A stretch of DNA of 56,293 bases from Flavobacterium buctense (GTDB lineage: Bacteria; Bacteroidota; Bacteroidia; Flavobacteriales; Flavobacteriaceae). Numbering within the stretch: the stretch's first letter is position 1; each line of letters begins with the position of its first letter. The stretch covers positions 1 to 56,293 of the forward strand of contig NZ_JACTAB010000010.1 of assembly GCF_014486695.1 (NCBI RefSeq). Direction: 5' to 3'. Shown piece by piece: positions 17,497-25,488 of this stretch. The notes below the pieces were generated by a model. It did no database searches. It was not told the DNA's origin and was given only the letters and a program-made list of their open reading frames with translations. Position numbers and translations under genes: made by a program.

Positions 17497-18525
17497 TTAT
17501 TGGTTTAAATAATACTGCAATTTTTCTTTGATGTTGTTCAAGGGTGTCGCAATCGCATTGACATATTGGAAATTTCCTTCTCGTTTGTTATCAATTGACA
17601 ATTGAATCGGACAGGCTTCACTTTGAATGGCATTGACTTTGAATTCATTGCTTTGGGCATCATAAACCAAATAAGGAGCGCCAGAAGAACCAAATCTGAA
17701 ATAGCCTTTAATCAAATAACGCAACCCTTCTAAAATATAATTGCCGCCAACACGTTCTTGAAAAATAGCAAAATGTTCTGTGAATCCCTCTATTTGGGCT
17801 TTGTTGAGTAATTTACCTACTTCACTCGTAGGCGAACTTTGCAGGCAATAATAATGCGCTTGCTCATCGCTTAAAATGGAATAGTCAATGGCAATACTTG
17901 GTATAGTGGCGATAATTTCCTCTGGCGTATTGACAATTCTATACAACGCAATATCATCACTGTAGAATGCTTCAACCAATTCAACTTCAATTAAATAAGT
18001 ATGCCTGTTAATGGCCGGTTCTGCAAAGTAGTTTGTAGCAGTAAAATGGGGTGAAAGTCCCGGTTTAGTATAAAAACTATCGTCTTTGAATTGAATAATC
18101 AAATGGGCTTGGCAAATCTTTTTCTCTAAAAATGTGACCCAACGCGTATCAAAATTAATTTGCTTTAAGGCCTCAATGGCAAATTGGTAATCGCTTGGGT
18201 TGTTGCTGTTCCAATGCCTTTTTTGAAGGGTAGCGTCTAATAGAAAACAGTTTTCAAATAACTGTTTTTGAGCTTCATTTAAATAGGGTATGATGGCATT
18301 GGCAAAAATACTTTCATCAATCGACTTGAAAATCTTGGCTTCCGGTTTTAAATTATGTGCAACAGACAAAATGTACCCCTTCCCGATATGAAACGCACAG
18401 ATGTTGTTTTCAAAATGCCTTCTGTTGGGATCATGACTGTTTTGGGTAAACATGATGCGAAACAAAGGAGAAGTTTGTTCGTGGGTTAGTTCGAGTTGTT
18501 TTTGAAGACGATTGTTGTTTGCCAT
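17497..18525 (-). CDS. Trypsin-like (S1-fold) serine protease-like protein, cytosolic
   Basis: I know no named family for this 342-residue protein, but a chymotrypsin-type triad can be read in order. His is in HIGKGYILSVAHNLK, Asp in FYSDDIALYRIV, and Ser in FRFGSSGAPYLVYD (GxSGxP). The oxyanion-loop form GSSGAP is the strongest sign. No signal peptide is visible, so it may act in the cytosol. The middle section (about 75-170) is an insertion larger than in trypsin. I start at ATG 18525. An upstream TTG at 18561 lies before a CAAATATA box that is a good minus-strand -7 element (18557-18550), so it cannot be the start. It is convergent with the M28 peptidase (3 bp between stops). Confidence 0.6.
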   Translation of the reverse strand: MANNNRLQKQLELTHEQTSPLFRIMFTQNSHDPNRRHFENNICAFHIGKGYILSVAHNLKPEAKIFKSIDESIFANAIIPYLNEAQKQLFENCFLLDATLQKRHWNSNNPSDYQFAIEALKQINFDTRWVTFLEKKICQAHLIIQFKDDSFYTKPGLSPHFTATNYFAEPAINRHTYLIEVELVEAFYSDDIALYRIVNTPEEIIATIPSIAIDYSILSDEQAHYYCLQSSPTSEVGKLLNKAQIEGFTEHFAIFQERVGGNYILEGLRYLIKGYFRFGSSGAPYLVYDAQSNEFKVNAIQSEACPIQLSIDNKREGNFQYVNAIATPLNNIKEKLQYYLNQ

Positions 18526-18549
18526 AGCGCGCTTCTCATTTGAGTTACT

Positions 18550-18557
18550 CAAATATA
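18550..18557 (-). promoter_or_regulatory. Candidate -7 promoter element of the trypsin-like gene
   Basis: TATATTTG on the minus strand matches TAnnTTTG and lies 24 bases before the ATG at 18525. No convincing -33 is seen. It argues against the earlier TTG start. Confidence 0.45.
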
Positions 18558-18672
18558 CCAAAGATATTCTAAAGGAGGTCTTTTTTTAATTTAAGTGTAA
18601 ATAGTTGATTAACAGTATTTAAATTGATTTTTGTGAAAAATTATAGTTAAATTGCATTACCCAAATTTGACT

Positions 18673-18720
18673 AGTGGAGTCCAGAAACCACTCAAATCAA
18701 CGGGGCAAAACCGAAAAGCC
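18673..18720 (+). ncRNA. Structured 5' leader (hairpin plus H-type pseudoknot) before the DUF4242 gene
   Basis: Just upstream of the 90-residue gene, AGTGG (18673-18677) pairs with CCACT (18688-18692). CGG (18701) pairs with CCG (18711), and the loop GGC (18704) can pair with GCC (18718), forming a compact H-type pseudoknot. The segment is much more G+C-rich than its surroundings. It could be a small riboswitch-like or regulatory RNA. I do not match it to a named class. Confidence 0.3.
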
Positions 18721-18752
18721 ATATAAGTAGGAGATTAAAAAATAGAATACTT

Positions 18753-19025
18753 ATGCCAAAATTTGTAATTGAAAGAGAAATTCCGGGCGCGGGTGATTTA
18801 ACACCGGACCAACTTAAAGGAATTTCGCAAACCTCATGTGGTGTTTTAATTAAAATGGGACCTGAAATTCAATGGATTGAAAGTTTTGTTACCGATGATA
18901 AAATTTACTGTGTTTACATAGCGCCCAATGAAGAAATGATTCTGGAACATGCCAGTCAAGGTGGTTTTCCGGCGAATAAAATCTGTAAAGTGATTAATAC
19001 GATTAGCCCGGTTACGGCAGAATAA
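18753..19025 (+). CDS. DUF4242 (nickel-binding Sco4226-like) small protein
   Basis: A 90-residue ferredoxin-like alpha/beta barrel protein of the DUF4242 family. It opens KFVIEREIPGAGDLTPDQLKG, then has an inner strand with IQWIESFVTDDKIYCVYIAPNEEMILEHA, and ends GFPANKICKVINTISP. In the Streptomyces homologue the family dimer binds nickel; here the metal is unproven. Single-gene transcript: preceded by a GC-rich structured leader and followed by a strong terminator at 19035. The large leader for so small a gene suggests control at the RNA level. Confidence 0.8.
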   Translation: MPKFVIEREIPGAGDLTPDQLKGISQTSCGVLIKMGPEIQWIESFVTDDKIYCVYIAPNEEMILEHASQGGFPANKICKVINTISPVTAE

Positions 19026-19034
19026 TTTTAAAAT

Positions 19035-19071
19035 AAAACAGCCATTATAACTTTAAAGTGGCTGTTTTTTT
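19035..19071 (+). terminator. Rho-independent terminator after the DUF4242 gene
   Basis: Arms AAAACAGCCA and TGGCTGTTTT form a 10-bp stem with a 14-base loop, followed by a T-run, 9 bp after the stop codon. Confidence 0.85.
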
Positions 19072-19124
19072 GTATCTCAAAAACAACTTATTAACAAGAA
19101 AAGCGTTAATAAATAAACGGAATC

Positions 19125-19158
19125 TTTTGTGGGTTGAATGCATAAATACTTATATTTG
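19125..19158 (+). promoter_or_regulatory. Bacteroidetes-type promoter of the SGNH-like/MBOAT operon
   Basis: TTTTG (19125-19129) and TATATTTG (19151-19158) match the -33 and -7 consensus with a 21-base spacer. The start codon is 86 bases downstream of the -7. Confidence 0.55.
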
Positions 19159-19243
19159 AAACAAATAGCTTTGAAATCACCCACAATCATTTTCCCCGCT
19201 TGATTGGATTTTAGAAAGCCACACACCAACCAATCTAAACTTT

Positions 19244-20293
19244 ATGAACGAAAAAACACTTTTTAAGTCGGCTTTAGTAACTTTGTTTATAGTAGTCAGC
19301 GTTGTCCTTGGGTATGAATTGTACTTTAGAAGTCAAGGCGTTAAAGTTGATTACGATGATGGAACATCACTTTGGTCAGACAAAAGAGCCAAAACCAATC
19401 AACCGGCAGAGAATGCGGTGGTTTTTATTGGTTCGTCCCGAATCAAATACGATTTAGATATTTCTACTTGGAATGCTTTAACAAAGGTTGAAGCCGTTCA
19501 GTTGGCCATCGAAGGCAGTTGTCCCAGACCGGCTTTAGAAGATTTGGCGAATGATCCCAACTTCAAAGGAAAATTGGTTATCGATGTTACCGAAGGCTTA
19601 TTTTTTTCGAATGCTCCGCCTAATCTCGAATTGCCGTTAAAAAATATAAAATATTTTCACGACAGAACTCCGGCACAAATTGTCGGTTTTGAGCTCAATA
19701 AAGTTTTGGAATCGCAGTTGGTTATTTTGGACAAAAACAATTATTCACTCAATGCCCAACTCGATGCCTTAGAATTGAAAAGTCGTCCAGGCGTTTTTAT
19801 GATGCCAATATTCCCGATGAACTTTGGAAGAACTACTTTTGACCGTCAAGCTTATATGACTGATTCCTTTGTGGCCGATGCTAAAGAATGTAAAAAAGTA
19901 ATTGATATTTGGGGTTTCTTTGCTAGTTTGTCCAAAGGCGCACCGCCAACTCCTCAAGCGGCCTACGATGCTATTTTTAAATCGGTAGCTGAGCAGGTCA
20001 ATAAAATAAAAGCCCGTGGCGGTGAAGTCGTTTTTGTGAGAACCCCATCGAGCGGACCTTATTTTCAAGGCGAAAGTATGGCTTTCCCAAGAGATAAATT
20101 TTGGGACCGATTGCTAAAAGAAACCAACAGTCCCGGAATTCACTTTAAGGATTATCCGGCGATAGCCAACTTTGACTGTCCCGAACTTTCGCATTTGAAA
20201 AAATCAGACGCGGTGATTTTTACCAAACATTTCTTTGAGTTGTTAAGTCAGCAAAAAGGATTTGCCTTTTTGAAAAACAAATCCACTAACTAA
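19244..20293 (+). CDS. Membrane-anchored SGNH-like protein, putative partner of MBOAT acyltransferase
   Basis: A 349-residue protein with one N-terminal membrane helix (SALVTLFIVVSVVLGYELYF), the rest exported. Two SGNH-hydrolase signs are visible. GSSRIKYDL (about residues 62-70) places a nucleophilic Ser after a beta-strand, and a late DCPELSHLKKSDA carries the Asp/His block. It lies 12 bp before a membrane-bound O-acyltransferase. In alginate, peptidoglycan and teichoic-acid acylation systems (AlgJ/AlgX, PatB, DltD), an SGNH-fold protein takes the acyl group from an MBOAT and places it on an extracellular polymer. I infer the same role here. The acceptor is unknown. Confidence 0.7.
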   Translation: MNEKTLFKSALVTLFIVVSVVLGYELYFRSQGVKVDYDDGTSLWSDKRAKTNQPAENAVVFIGSSRIKYDLDISTWNALTKVEAVQLAIEGSCPRPALEDLANDPNFKGKLVIDVTEGLFFSNAPPNLELPLKNIKYFHDRTPAQIVGFELNKVLESQLVILDKNNYSLNAQLDALELKSRPGVFMMPIFPMNFGRTTFDRQAYMTDSFVADAKECKKVIDIWGFFASLSKGAPPTPQAAYDAIFKSVAEQVNKIKARGGEVVFVRTPSSGPYFQGESMAFPRDKFWDRLLKETNSPGIHFKDYPAIANFDCPELSHLKKSDAVIFTKHFFELLSQQKGFAFLKNKSTN

Positions 20294-20305
20294 TTCCGAG
20301 CTATT

Positions 20306-21733
20306 ATGGTATTCAATTCTTATACATTCGTCGCTTTTTTTATCCTGATATTGTTCCTGCACAATTTACCGTTGTCATGGAAAACTAAAAAAGTTAATCT
20401 ATTACTGGCCAGTTATATCTTTTATGCTGCCTGGAATCCGCCGTTTATCTTGTTGTTATGGTTGTCAACGGTGATTGATTTTTATGTGGGTCGAGCCCTT
20501 TATACCCAAGAAAATCCGCATAAGAAGAAGTTGTTGCTGGTGGTGAGTTTGATTGGCAACTTGGGGATGCTTTGTTTCTTCAAATATGGTACTTTTTTAC
20601 TTGACAATTTTGTTTCGCTAACACATCTTATTGGTTTTGATTTTAATCCGGCCAAGCCAAATATTATTCTGCCGGCCGGAATTTCGTTCTATACTTTTAC
20701 GACTTTGTGTTACACCATTGACATGTATAAAAAGGAAAGTAAACCGGTAAAATCATTACTCGATTTCTCTTTGTTTGTCACTTTCTTTCCGCATCTTGTG
20801 GCCGGACCAATCGTAAGACCGCCGCAATTAGTGCCACAATTTGAAAGTCCGAGAATAGCTTCGAGAAAACAAATGATGGACGGATTATTGTTGCTCACTT
20901 TAGGCTTATTTATGAAAGTGGTTTTAGCCGATGGCATGTTGGCTTCCGCGGCTGATGCAGTATTTTCTTCCCGTGATGTGCTTCCGAGTTTAGATGCTTG
21001 GATTGGTGTTTTAGCTTTTTCGGGTCAAATATTTCTCGATTTTGCCGGTTATTCTACTTGTGCGATAGGTGTAGCTTTGTGTCTCGGTTTTATCTTGCCG
21101 CAGAACTTTAATTATCCGTACGCAGCGATTGGTTTCTCCGATTTTTGGCGAAGATGGCACATTACATTGTCGAGTTGGTTAAGAGATTATTTATACATTC
21201 CGTTAGGCGGTAGTAAAAATGGTAAAGCCAAAATGTATTTTGCCTTAATGATGACGATGCTTTTAGGCGGTTTGTGGCATGGTGCCAACTGGACATTTGT
21301 CGTTTGGGGCGGTTTACACGGATTGTACCTTTGGGTGGAAAAGTTTTTTAAAGACCGCCGAGGTGTACAAAGTGATGTTTCAACTTCTGCCAACACGGTA
21401 ACAAATTTTGCTTATGCGATGTTGACGTTTATGCTAGTCAATATTACTTGGGTTTTCTTCCGAGCGGATACTTTTGGGAAGTCATGGGGAATGCTTCAGT
21501 CGATGTTTGGTATGGTAGACGGTAAACCACTATTGACTACTTTGGCCATCTTGAAAGTCGCTGTCATTATTCCTTTATTAGTCTTGTGTCATTGGTTTTT
21601 ACGCAACACAAAAATATTAGATGTGGCCTATAAAATGTCATGGGTATGGTTGAGTGTGTTTTGGTCGGCGATGTTATTATTGCTGATTTGGGCACAAGAA
21701 AGCGGCAGTTCGTTTATTTACTTTCAGTTTTAA
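20306..21733 (+). CDS. MBOAT-family membrane-bound O-acyltransferase
   Basis: Multi-pass membrane acyltransferase (475 residues) of the AlgI/PatA type that moves acyl groups across the membrane for polymer O-acylation. Family marks are FSDFWRRWHITLSSWLRDY with YIPLGGSKNGK, and the GGLWHGANWTFVVWGGLHG segment with the two histidines, the second being the conserved catalytic candidate. About ten hydrophobic helices are visible. It is the second gene of a two-gene operon with the SGNH-like partner. A cell-surface polysaccharide or peptidoglycan target is likely but unproven. Confidence 0.92.
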   Translation: MVFNSYTFVAFFILILFLHNLPLSWKTKKVNLLLASYIFYAAWNPPFILLLWLSTVIDFYVGRALYTQENPHKKKLLLVVSLIGNLGMLCFFKYGTFLLDNFVSLTHLIGFDFNPAKPNIILPAGISFYTFTTLCYTIDMYKKESKPVKSLLDFSLFVTFFPHLVAGPIVRPPQLVPQFESPRIASRKQMMDGLLLLTLGLFMKVVLADGMLASAADAVFSSRDVLPSLDAWIGVLAFSGQIFLDFAGYSTCAIGVALCLGFILPQNFNYPYAAIGFSDFWRRWHITLSSWLRDYLYIPLGGSKNGKAKMYFALMMTMLLGGLWHGANWTFVVWGGLHGLYLWVEKFFKDRRGVQSDVSTSANTVTNFAYAMLTFMLVNITWVFFRADTFGKSWGMLQSMFGMVDGKPLLTTLAILKVAVIIPLLVLCHWFLRNTKILDVAYKMSWVWLSVFWSAMLLLLIWAQESGSSFIYFQF

Positions 21734-21750
21734 AATCACTTAAAATAAAA

Positions 21751-21772
21751 AGGAGGTCTTTTCAGACCTCCT
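21751..21772 (-). terminator. Strong hairpin downstream of the MBOAT gene
   Basis: Arms AGGAGGTCT / AGACCTCCT with a TTTC loop make a perfect 9-bp stem 18 bp after the MBOAT stop. The T-rich tail lies only on the minus-strand side (A-rich 21741-21750), so it fits best as a minus-strand terminator. It may still stabilise the 3' end of the plus transcript. Confidence 0.55.
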
Positions 21773-21975
21773 CAATTGTATGATTTTGATTTATCATTAT
21801 TAACTTGCACCACTTGATGCATTCAACTATCGAATTCTCTCTTAGAGAACTTCAAGTAATTAATCAAAATCATATTCAAATTTACTTTTTTTCAGAAAGC
21901 AACCATGTTAAAATTAGCACTTTAACACTGATTTAACTTTGCCTTTGTAGTGTAAATTGTATGCTTTTTTTTCGA

Positions 21976-22389
21976 TTATCCGTTGAGCGTATAGCTGACG
22001 CTGATTTTAGTATTCAACAACTTTGAAATCGGACAATTGGCTTCAGCATCTTTTACTAATTCTTCAAACTTTGCATTGTCAATTCCGTCTACTTTTGCTG
22101 TTAAGGTTAGGTTAGAAGCTACTATGGTTCCGTCTTCAAAAACAATTTCTGCGTCGGTTTTTAATTCGGTTGCCGTGAAACCGGCTGCTTGCAAGTTGAA
22201 AGCCAATTTCATAGAGAAACAGCCCGCATGTGCTGCACCTACTAATTCTTCGGGATTGGTACCAATACCTTCATCAAAGCGGGAACCAAAGGAATATTGT
22301 GTCTGATTTAATACTGTACTTTGCGTGGTTAAATGTCCTTTACCATCTTTACCTGAGCCGTTCCAAACGGCAGTTGCTCTTCTTTTCAT
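21976..22389 (-). CDS. OsmC-family peroxiredoxin
   Basis: Thiol peroxidase of the OsmC/Ohr superfamily (137 residues) that removes organic hydroperoxides. The two redox cysteines are in the usual places: AAHAGCFSMKLAF (about Cys57) and EANCPISKLLN (about Cys118). The opening RRATAVWNGSGKDGKGHLTT is characteristic of OsmC rather than Ohr. It is transcribed alone on the minus strand; 110 bp separate it from the catabolic cluster. Confidence 0.9.
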   Translation of the reverse strand: MKRRATAVWNGSGKDGKGHLTTQSTVLNQTQYSFGSRFDEGIGTNPEELVGAAHAGCFSMKLAFNLQAAGFTATELKTDAEIVFEDGTIVASNLTLTAKVDGIDNAKFEELVKDAEANCPISKLLNTKISVSYTLNG

Positions 22390-22500
22390 ACCTAGAATTA
22401 TTTATGTTGTTATTTGGAAACCTCTAACTTACTAAAAATACGATTAAGAGTTGTTACTTTAAAGTTAATTGTTGTTAGGCTGAAAATGTCGTAAACCAAC

Positions 22501-23250
22501 TTAGTATTTCCCATTCAATAATTCACCACCAATCGCTGATTTGGCTTCGATACCGATTTTCTTCATCATTTCGTATGTCGTACAAACCGCCGCAGAAGTC
22601 ACCGGAATACCACATTCTGCCTGAATCAAATCAATGGCTTCTAACGATGGCATTTGCACACAAGCTGAAGCTACTAAAACATCCACATCAGTTAAATCCA
22701 ATTGTTTGTAAATTTCCAATAAGTTCATAGGGTTTTGTGCGGCTACTTCTAAGTTGTCCGGAATTTCAAGCGCAATACTTTGTTTCACTTTAATGCCTTG
22801 GTGTTCGATATAATCTACCACCATATCGGTCAGCGGACGCATATAAGGCGTGATAATCGAAATTTGTTGGGCACCCAAAACTTTTAATCCGTTAATCAAA
22901 GCGCCGGCAGAAGTCACGATAGGTGTTGGAAAATCATTGGCCACCGTTTCCTGGTGTAAATTGACTTCCGAAACACAATGATAACCACGTCCCATACTCA
23001 TAATCGCCACCAAACACGCATAACCCATTACATCTACATGTGCATCCGACAATTCCTGAGCGCACTTCAAACTCATCGCATCCATGGCTTCGAGTTCTTC
23101 TTTGGTCACTTTTTTCATGCGCATGCGGCTGCTGTGAAACGTAAAACGCTCCGGCAGTATGGTTTCTCTGGCTCTGAAAATGGCCGGTATTTCGGTTTCC
23201 ATCGTCACGTTTGAGGATGGAACTATTTGTCCTATTCTATACTTTTTCAT
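22501..23250 (-). CDS. Maleate cis-trans isomerase (Asp/Glu racemase superfamily)
   Basis: Converts maleate to fumarate. Two pseudo-symmetric alpha/beta domains (249 residues) each give one catalytic cysteine: Cys79 in MGYACLVAIMSMG and Cys197 in LVASACVQMPS. These match the two active-site cysteines of known maleate isomerases. N-terminal IGQIVPSSNVTMETEIP is the typical opening. In this cluster it would act on the maleate released when maleylpyruvate is hydrolysed without prior isomerisation, delivering fumarate to the TCA cycle. It is downstream of the hydrolase by 154 bp, a spacer that holds repeat DNA. A related arylmalonate decarboxylase function is less likely because both cysteines are present. 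Confidence 0.85.
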   Translation of the reverse strand: MKKYRIGQIVPSSNVTMETEIPAIFRARETILPERFTFHSSRMRMKKVTKEELEAMDAMSLKCAQELSDAHVDVMGYACLVAIMSMGRGYHCVSEVNLHQETVANDFPTPIVTSAGALINGLKVLGAQQISIITPYMRPLTDMVVDYIEHQGIKVKQSIALEIPDNLEVAAQNPMNLLEIYKQLDLTDVDVLVASACVQMPSLEAIDLIQAECGIPVTSAAVCTTYEMMKKIGIEAKSAIGGELLNGKY

Positions 23251-23264
23251 GTTTATTTTATCTT

Positions 23265-23342
23265 GGGCGTTTCCCTATCGGGTCGGGCTTTCCGTTACAA
23301 TCTTTTTTTACAAAAAAGGATTTCCACTTCAATCCCTAACGC
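23265..23342. repeat. Flavobacterial intergenic repeat (GGGCGTTTCCC...TCCCTAACGC type)
   Basis: The spacer begins GGGCGTTTCCCTATCGGGTC and ends TTCCACTTCAATCCCTAACG, with a central ATCTTTTTT/AAAAAAGGAT inverted repeat. I recall very similar sequences scattered between genes of Flavobacterium genomes. The recognition is from memory and was not searched. Confidence 0.55.
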
Positions 23343-23352
23343 AATTAAAACC

Positions 23353-23371
23353 GAATGTCCACTGGACATTC
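23353..23371. repeat. Perfect 19-bp palindrome in the hydrolase/isomerase spacer
   Basis: GAATGTCCA and TGGACATTC flank one central C. It sits 33 bp downstream of the stop codon of the fumarylacetoacetate-hydrolase gene. It may be part of the adjacent dispersed repeat or a weak terminator/operator. No T-run follows. Confidence 0.6.
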
Positions 23372-23404
23372 TCCTCTTAATATCAAATCTAACGCATTTA
23401 AGTG

Positions 23405-24319
23405 CTATTTAGAAATCTCCTTAACAGTATTCACAATGGTTCCAATGCCTTCCACTGTTGCTTCAATCACATCGCCATCATACAACCATTCCTGCGGATC
23501 ACGTCCTGCACCAACACCTGACGGAGTTCCGGTGGCAATGATATCGCCGGGTTCTAAAGTAAATACGATACTCAAATCTTCAATCAAATCATTGATGTTG
23601 AACAGTAAAAATTGGGTGTTGGAGTTTTGTTTTTCCACACCGTTTACTTTTAAGGATAAGTTGAGGTTGTGTGGGTTTTCGATTTCGTCTTTGGTTACTA
23701 ATATTGGTCCCATTGGTGCAAAAGTATCTTGTCCTTTAGAAACAATCCATTGGCCTTCTCTTCTACAATCACGTGCCGAAATATCATTAATGACAGTATA
23801 ACCAAACACATAATCCAATGCGTCTGCTTTCGGAACGTATTTTCCTTTTTTGCCAATGACTACCGCCAATTCTACTTCCCAATCCAATTGCGAAGTCAGT
23901 TTGGTGTTCTTAATGATTTCGGTATTGGTTCCGGTAACAGTAGTGGGCGGTTTCGAAAAGATAATCGGTTTCTGCGGAAGCTTTCCTGTAGTATCCAATG
24001 TTCGAGCACTTTCTGCTACGTGTTCGGTATAATTCAAACCAATCCCGATGATGTTCTTTCTCGGTTTTTGAATAGGAGCGAGGATAGTCACTTCGTCTAA
24101 GGAATAGGCTATTTCTTCAAAGAAATTTTCCGGTGTATCGGCGACCATATCGTTTAATTCTTCCACCAATTCGATGCCCATATCAATCAATTCGAGCATG
24201 TCGCTTGGTAACGGGAAATTGGATATTTCGCCAAAGTCTTCCATATCGATAACTTGGTTGTTGTGGAGGAATCCTAAACGGGGTTCTGTGTCGGCGGTTT
24301 GGTAAGTTAGTAGTTTCAT
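23405..24319 (-). CDS. Fumarylacetoacetate hydrolase-family protein, probable maleylpyruvate hydrolase
   Basis: C-C bond hydrolase (304 residues) of the FAH superfamily. Active-site marks are NIIGIGLNYTEH, the metal ligands Glu-x-Glu in LDWEVELAVVIG and Asp in YTVINDISARD, then GQWIVSKGQDTFAPMGP and the late TGTPSGVGAG. Next to gentisate dioxygenase it should split the ring-cleavage product. Because no maleylpyruvate isomerase is present and a maleate isomerase follows, direct hydrolysis of maleylpyruvate to maleate and pyruvate is the best reading. Fumarylpyruvate hydrolase is the alternative. Confidence 0.85.
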   Translation of the reverse strand: MKLLTYQTADTEPRLGFLHNNQVIDMEDFGEISNFPLPSDMLELIDMGIELVEELNDMVADTPENFFEEIAYSLDEVTILAPIQKPRKNIIGIGLNYTEHVAESARTLDTTGKLPQKPIIFSKPPTTVTGTNTEIIKNTKLTSQLDWEVELAVVIGKKGKYVPKADALDYVFGYTVINDISARDCRREGQWIVSKGQDTFAPMGPILVTKDEIENPHNLNLSLKVNGVEKQNSNTQFLLFNINDLIEDLSIVFTLEPGDIIATGTPSGVGAGRDPQEWLYDGDVIEATVEGIGTIVNTVKEISK

Positions 24320-24324
24320 TTTTT

Positions 24325-24362
24325 AAAGGTACTGAGGCGCTGAGGCGCTGAGGTTCTGAGGT
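24325..24362. repeat. Short tandem repeat spacer (GGCGCTGA units)
   Basis: Tandem copies of CTGAGGCGCTGAGG-type units with TTCTGAGG ends fill the space before the hydrolase start. Related spacers lie at 28553-28591 and 30900-30936 in the same gene cluster. Confidence 0.75.
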
Positions 24363-25478
24363 TTATTTAGTAATTAATTGATGTCCGTTGTTTTCTTCAT
24401 ATACTCTTCCTTGGAATAATCCCAAAGATTCTATTACCGGTAAATCGTTGAAGTTGAACAAGCACGCATCTTCGGTATCGGAAGCGTTGTAGTGTTCGTG
24501 CCACGCCCAAGACGGTACACAGAAAATATCGCGTTCTTTCCAATCAAAGCGTTGGCCGTTGATTATGGTGTAACCACTTCCTTTGGCACATTGGTACACA
24601 AAAGAACCGGTATGTTTGTGGGCTTTGCCTTTGAAACCGGCCGGTAACAATTGCATGGCCGCACCCATAGTTTGCATCACATGACCTCCGGTTAACGGAT
24701 TGGAATATTGCATTAAGAAACCATCAAACGAATTGATTTCATTGACTTTAGCCACTTCCAAAAGTGTTGGATATACTTTACTCCAAGAGTATTTGAACAA
24801 CGGAGAATAAGGTTTGTCCCAAGTTTTATCAGCCGGAATTAAACCTGCGCCACCAAAGGTCATAGGAGAATGATTGACTGCTGAAGTCAAAGGCTGTTTT
24901 CCGTCATAAACTGCATAATCATTGGCTTCCAAAGCATTCACCAACGGAATATCTAAACCATCTTGCCAGATACAGGTCTGACCATCGGCTTCTACTCCGT
25001 GTTCGTGCCAGGCAGAGTTTGGGGTAATCACAAAGTCGTTGACTTCCAACATGATTTTATTTCCATCAACAACCGTGTATCCTTTATTGCCTTCCATGAT
25101 AAAGCGTAGGGCAGAAGCGCGGTGTCGGTGAGCCGAAGTACTTTCGCCCGGACGAGTCACTTGGATACCGGTGTATAACCAACCTACAGCAGCTGAAACG
25201 TCTTTTCTTTTGTCGTTGACCAAATAAACTACACGTCTTCCGGCTTGTTCGGGCGTTACGAGTTCGGAGGATTTTAACACCAGACTTCTTAAATCTTGAT
25301 ATTTCCAAAGCATTGGAACCGAATTGGCGCGTGGTTCCCATGGTTCAATGTCATTGGCTACTGTCCAAAGTGCACCGGCACCAAGGGCTTCGAGTTCTTT
25401 ATAATAAGCTTCGAGTTCGGGTGTGTCTTGTACTCTGGCGCGACCGATAACGTCGTCTGAATAGTTGTTTGTTTCCAT
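24363..25478 (-). CDS. Gentisate 1,2-dioxygenase
   Basis: Fe(II) bicupin dioxygenase (371 residues) opening the gentisate ring to maleylpyruvate. The first cupin (about residues 105-185) has the iron ligands in TSAHRHRASALRFIMEG and a later His in NSAWHEHG. The second, degenerate cupin (about 270-350) has GKAHKHTGSFVYQCAKG and PSWAWHEHYN. Opening and length match the gentisate/1-hydroxy-2-naphthoate dioxygenase family. The flanking hydrolase, maleate isomerase and aryl-CoA hydroxylase favour gentisate. It is 10 bp after the nitrilase and 43 bp before the hydrolase, in one minus-strand operon. Confidence 0.9.
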   Translation of the reverse strand: METNNYSDDVIGRARVQDTPELEAYYKELEALGAGALWTVANDIEPWEPRANSVPMLWKYQDLRSLVLKSSELVTPEQAGRRVVYLVNDKRKDVSAAVGWLYTGIQVTRPGESTSAHRHRASALRFIMEGNKGYTVVDGNKIMLEVNDFVITPNSAWHEHGVEADGQTCIWQDGLDIPLVNALEANDYAVYDGKQPLTSAVNHSPMTFGGAGLIPADKTWDKPYSPLFKYSWSKVYPTLLEVAKVNEINSFDGFLMQYSNPLTGGHVMQTMGAAMQLLPAGFKGKAHKHTGSFVYQCAKGSGYTIINGQRFDWKERDIFCVPSWAWHEHYNASDTEDACLFNFNDLPVIESLGLFQGRVYEENNGHQLITK

Positions 25479-25488
25479 AGTCTTACTA

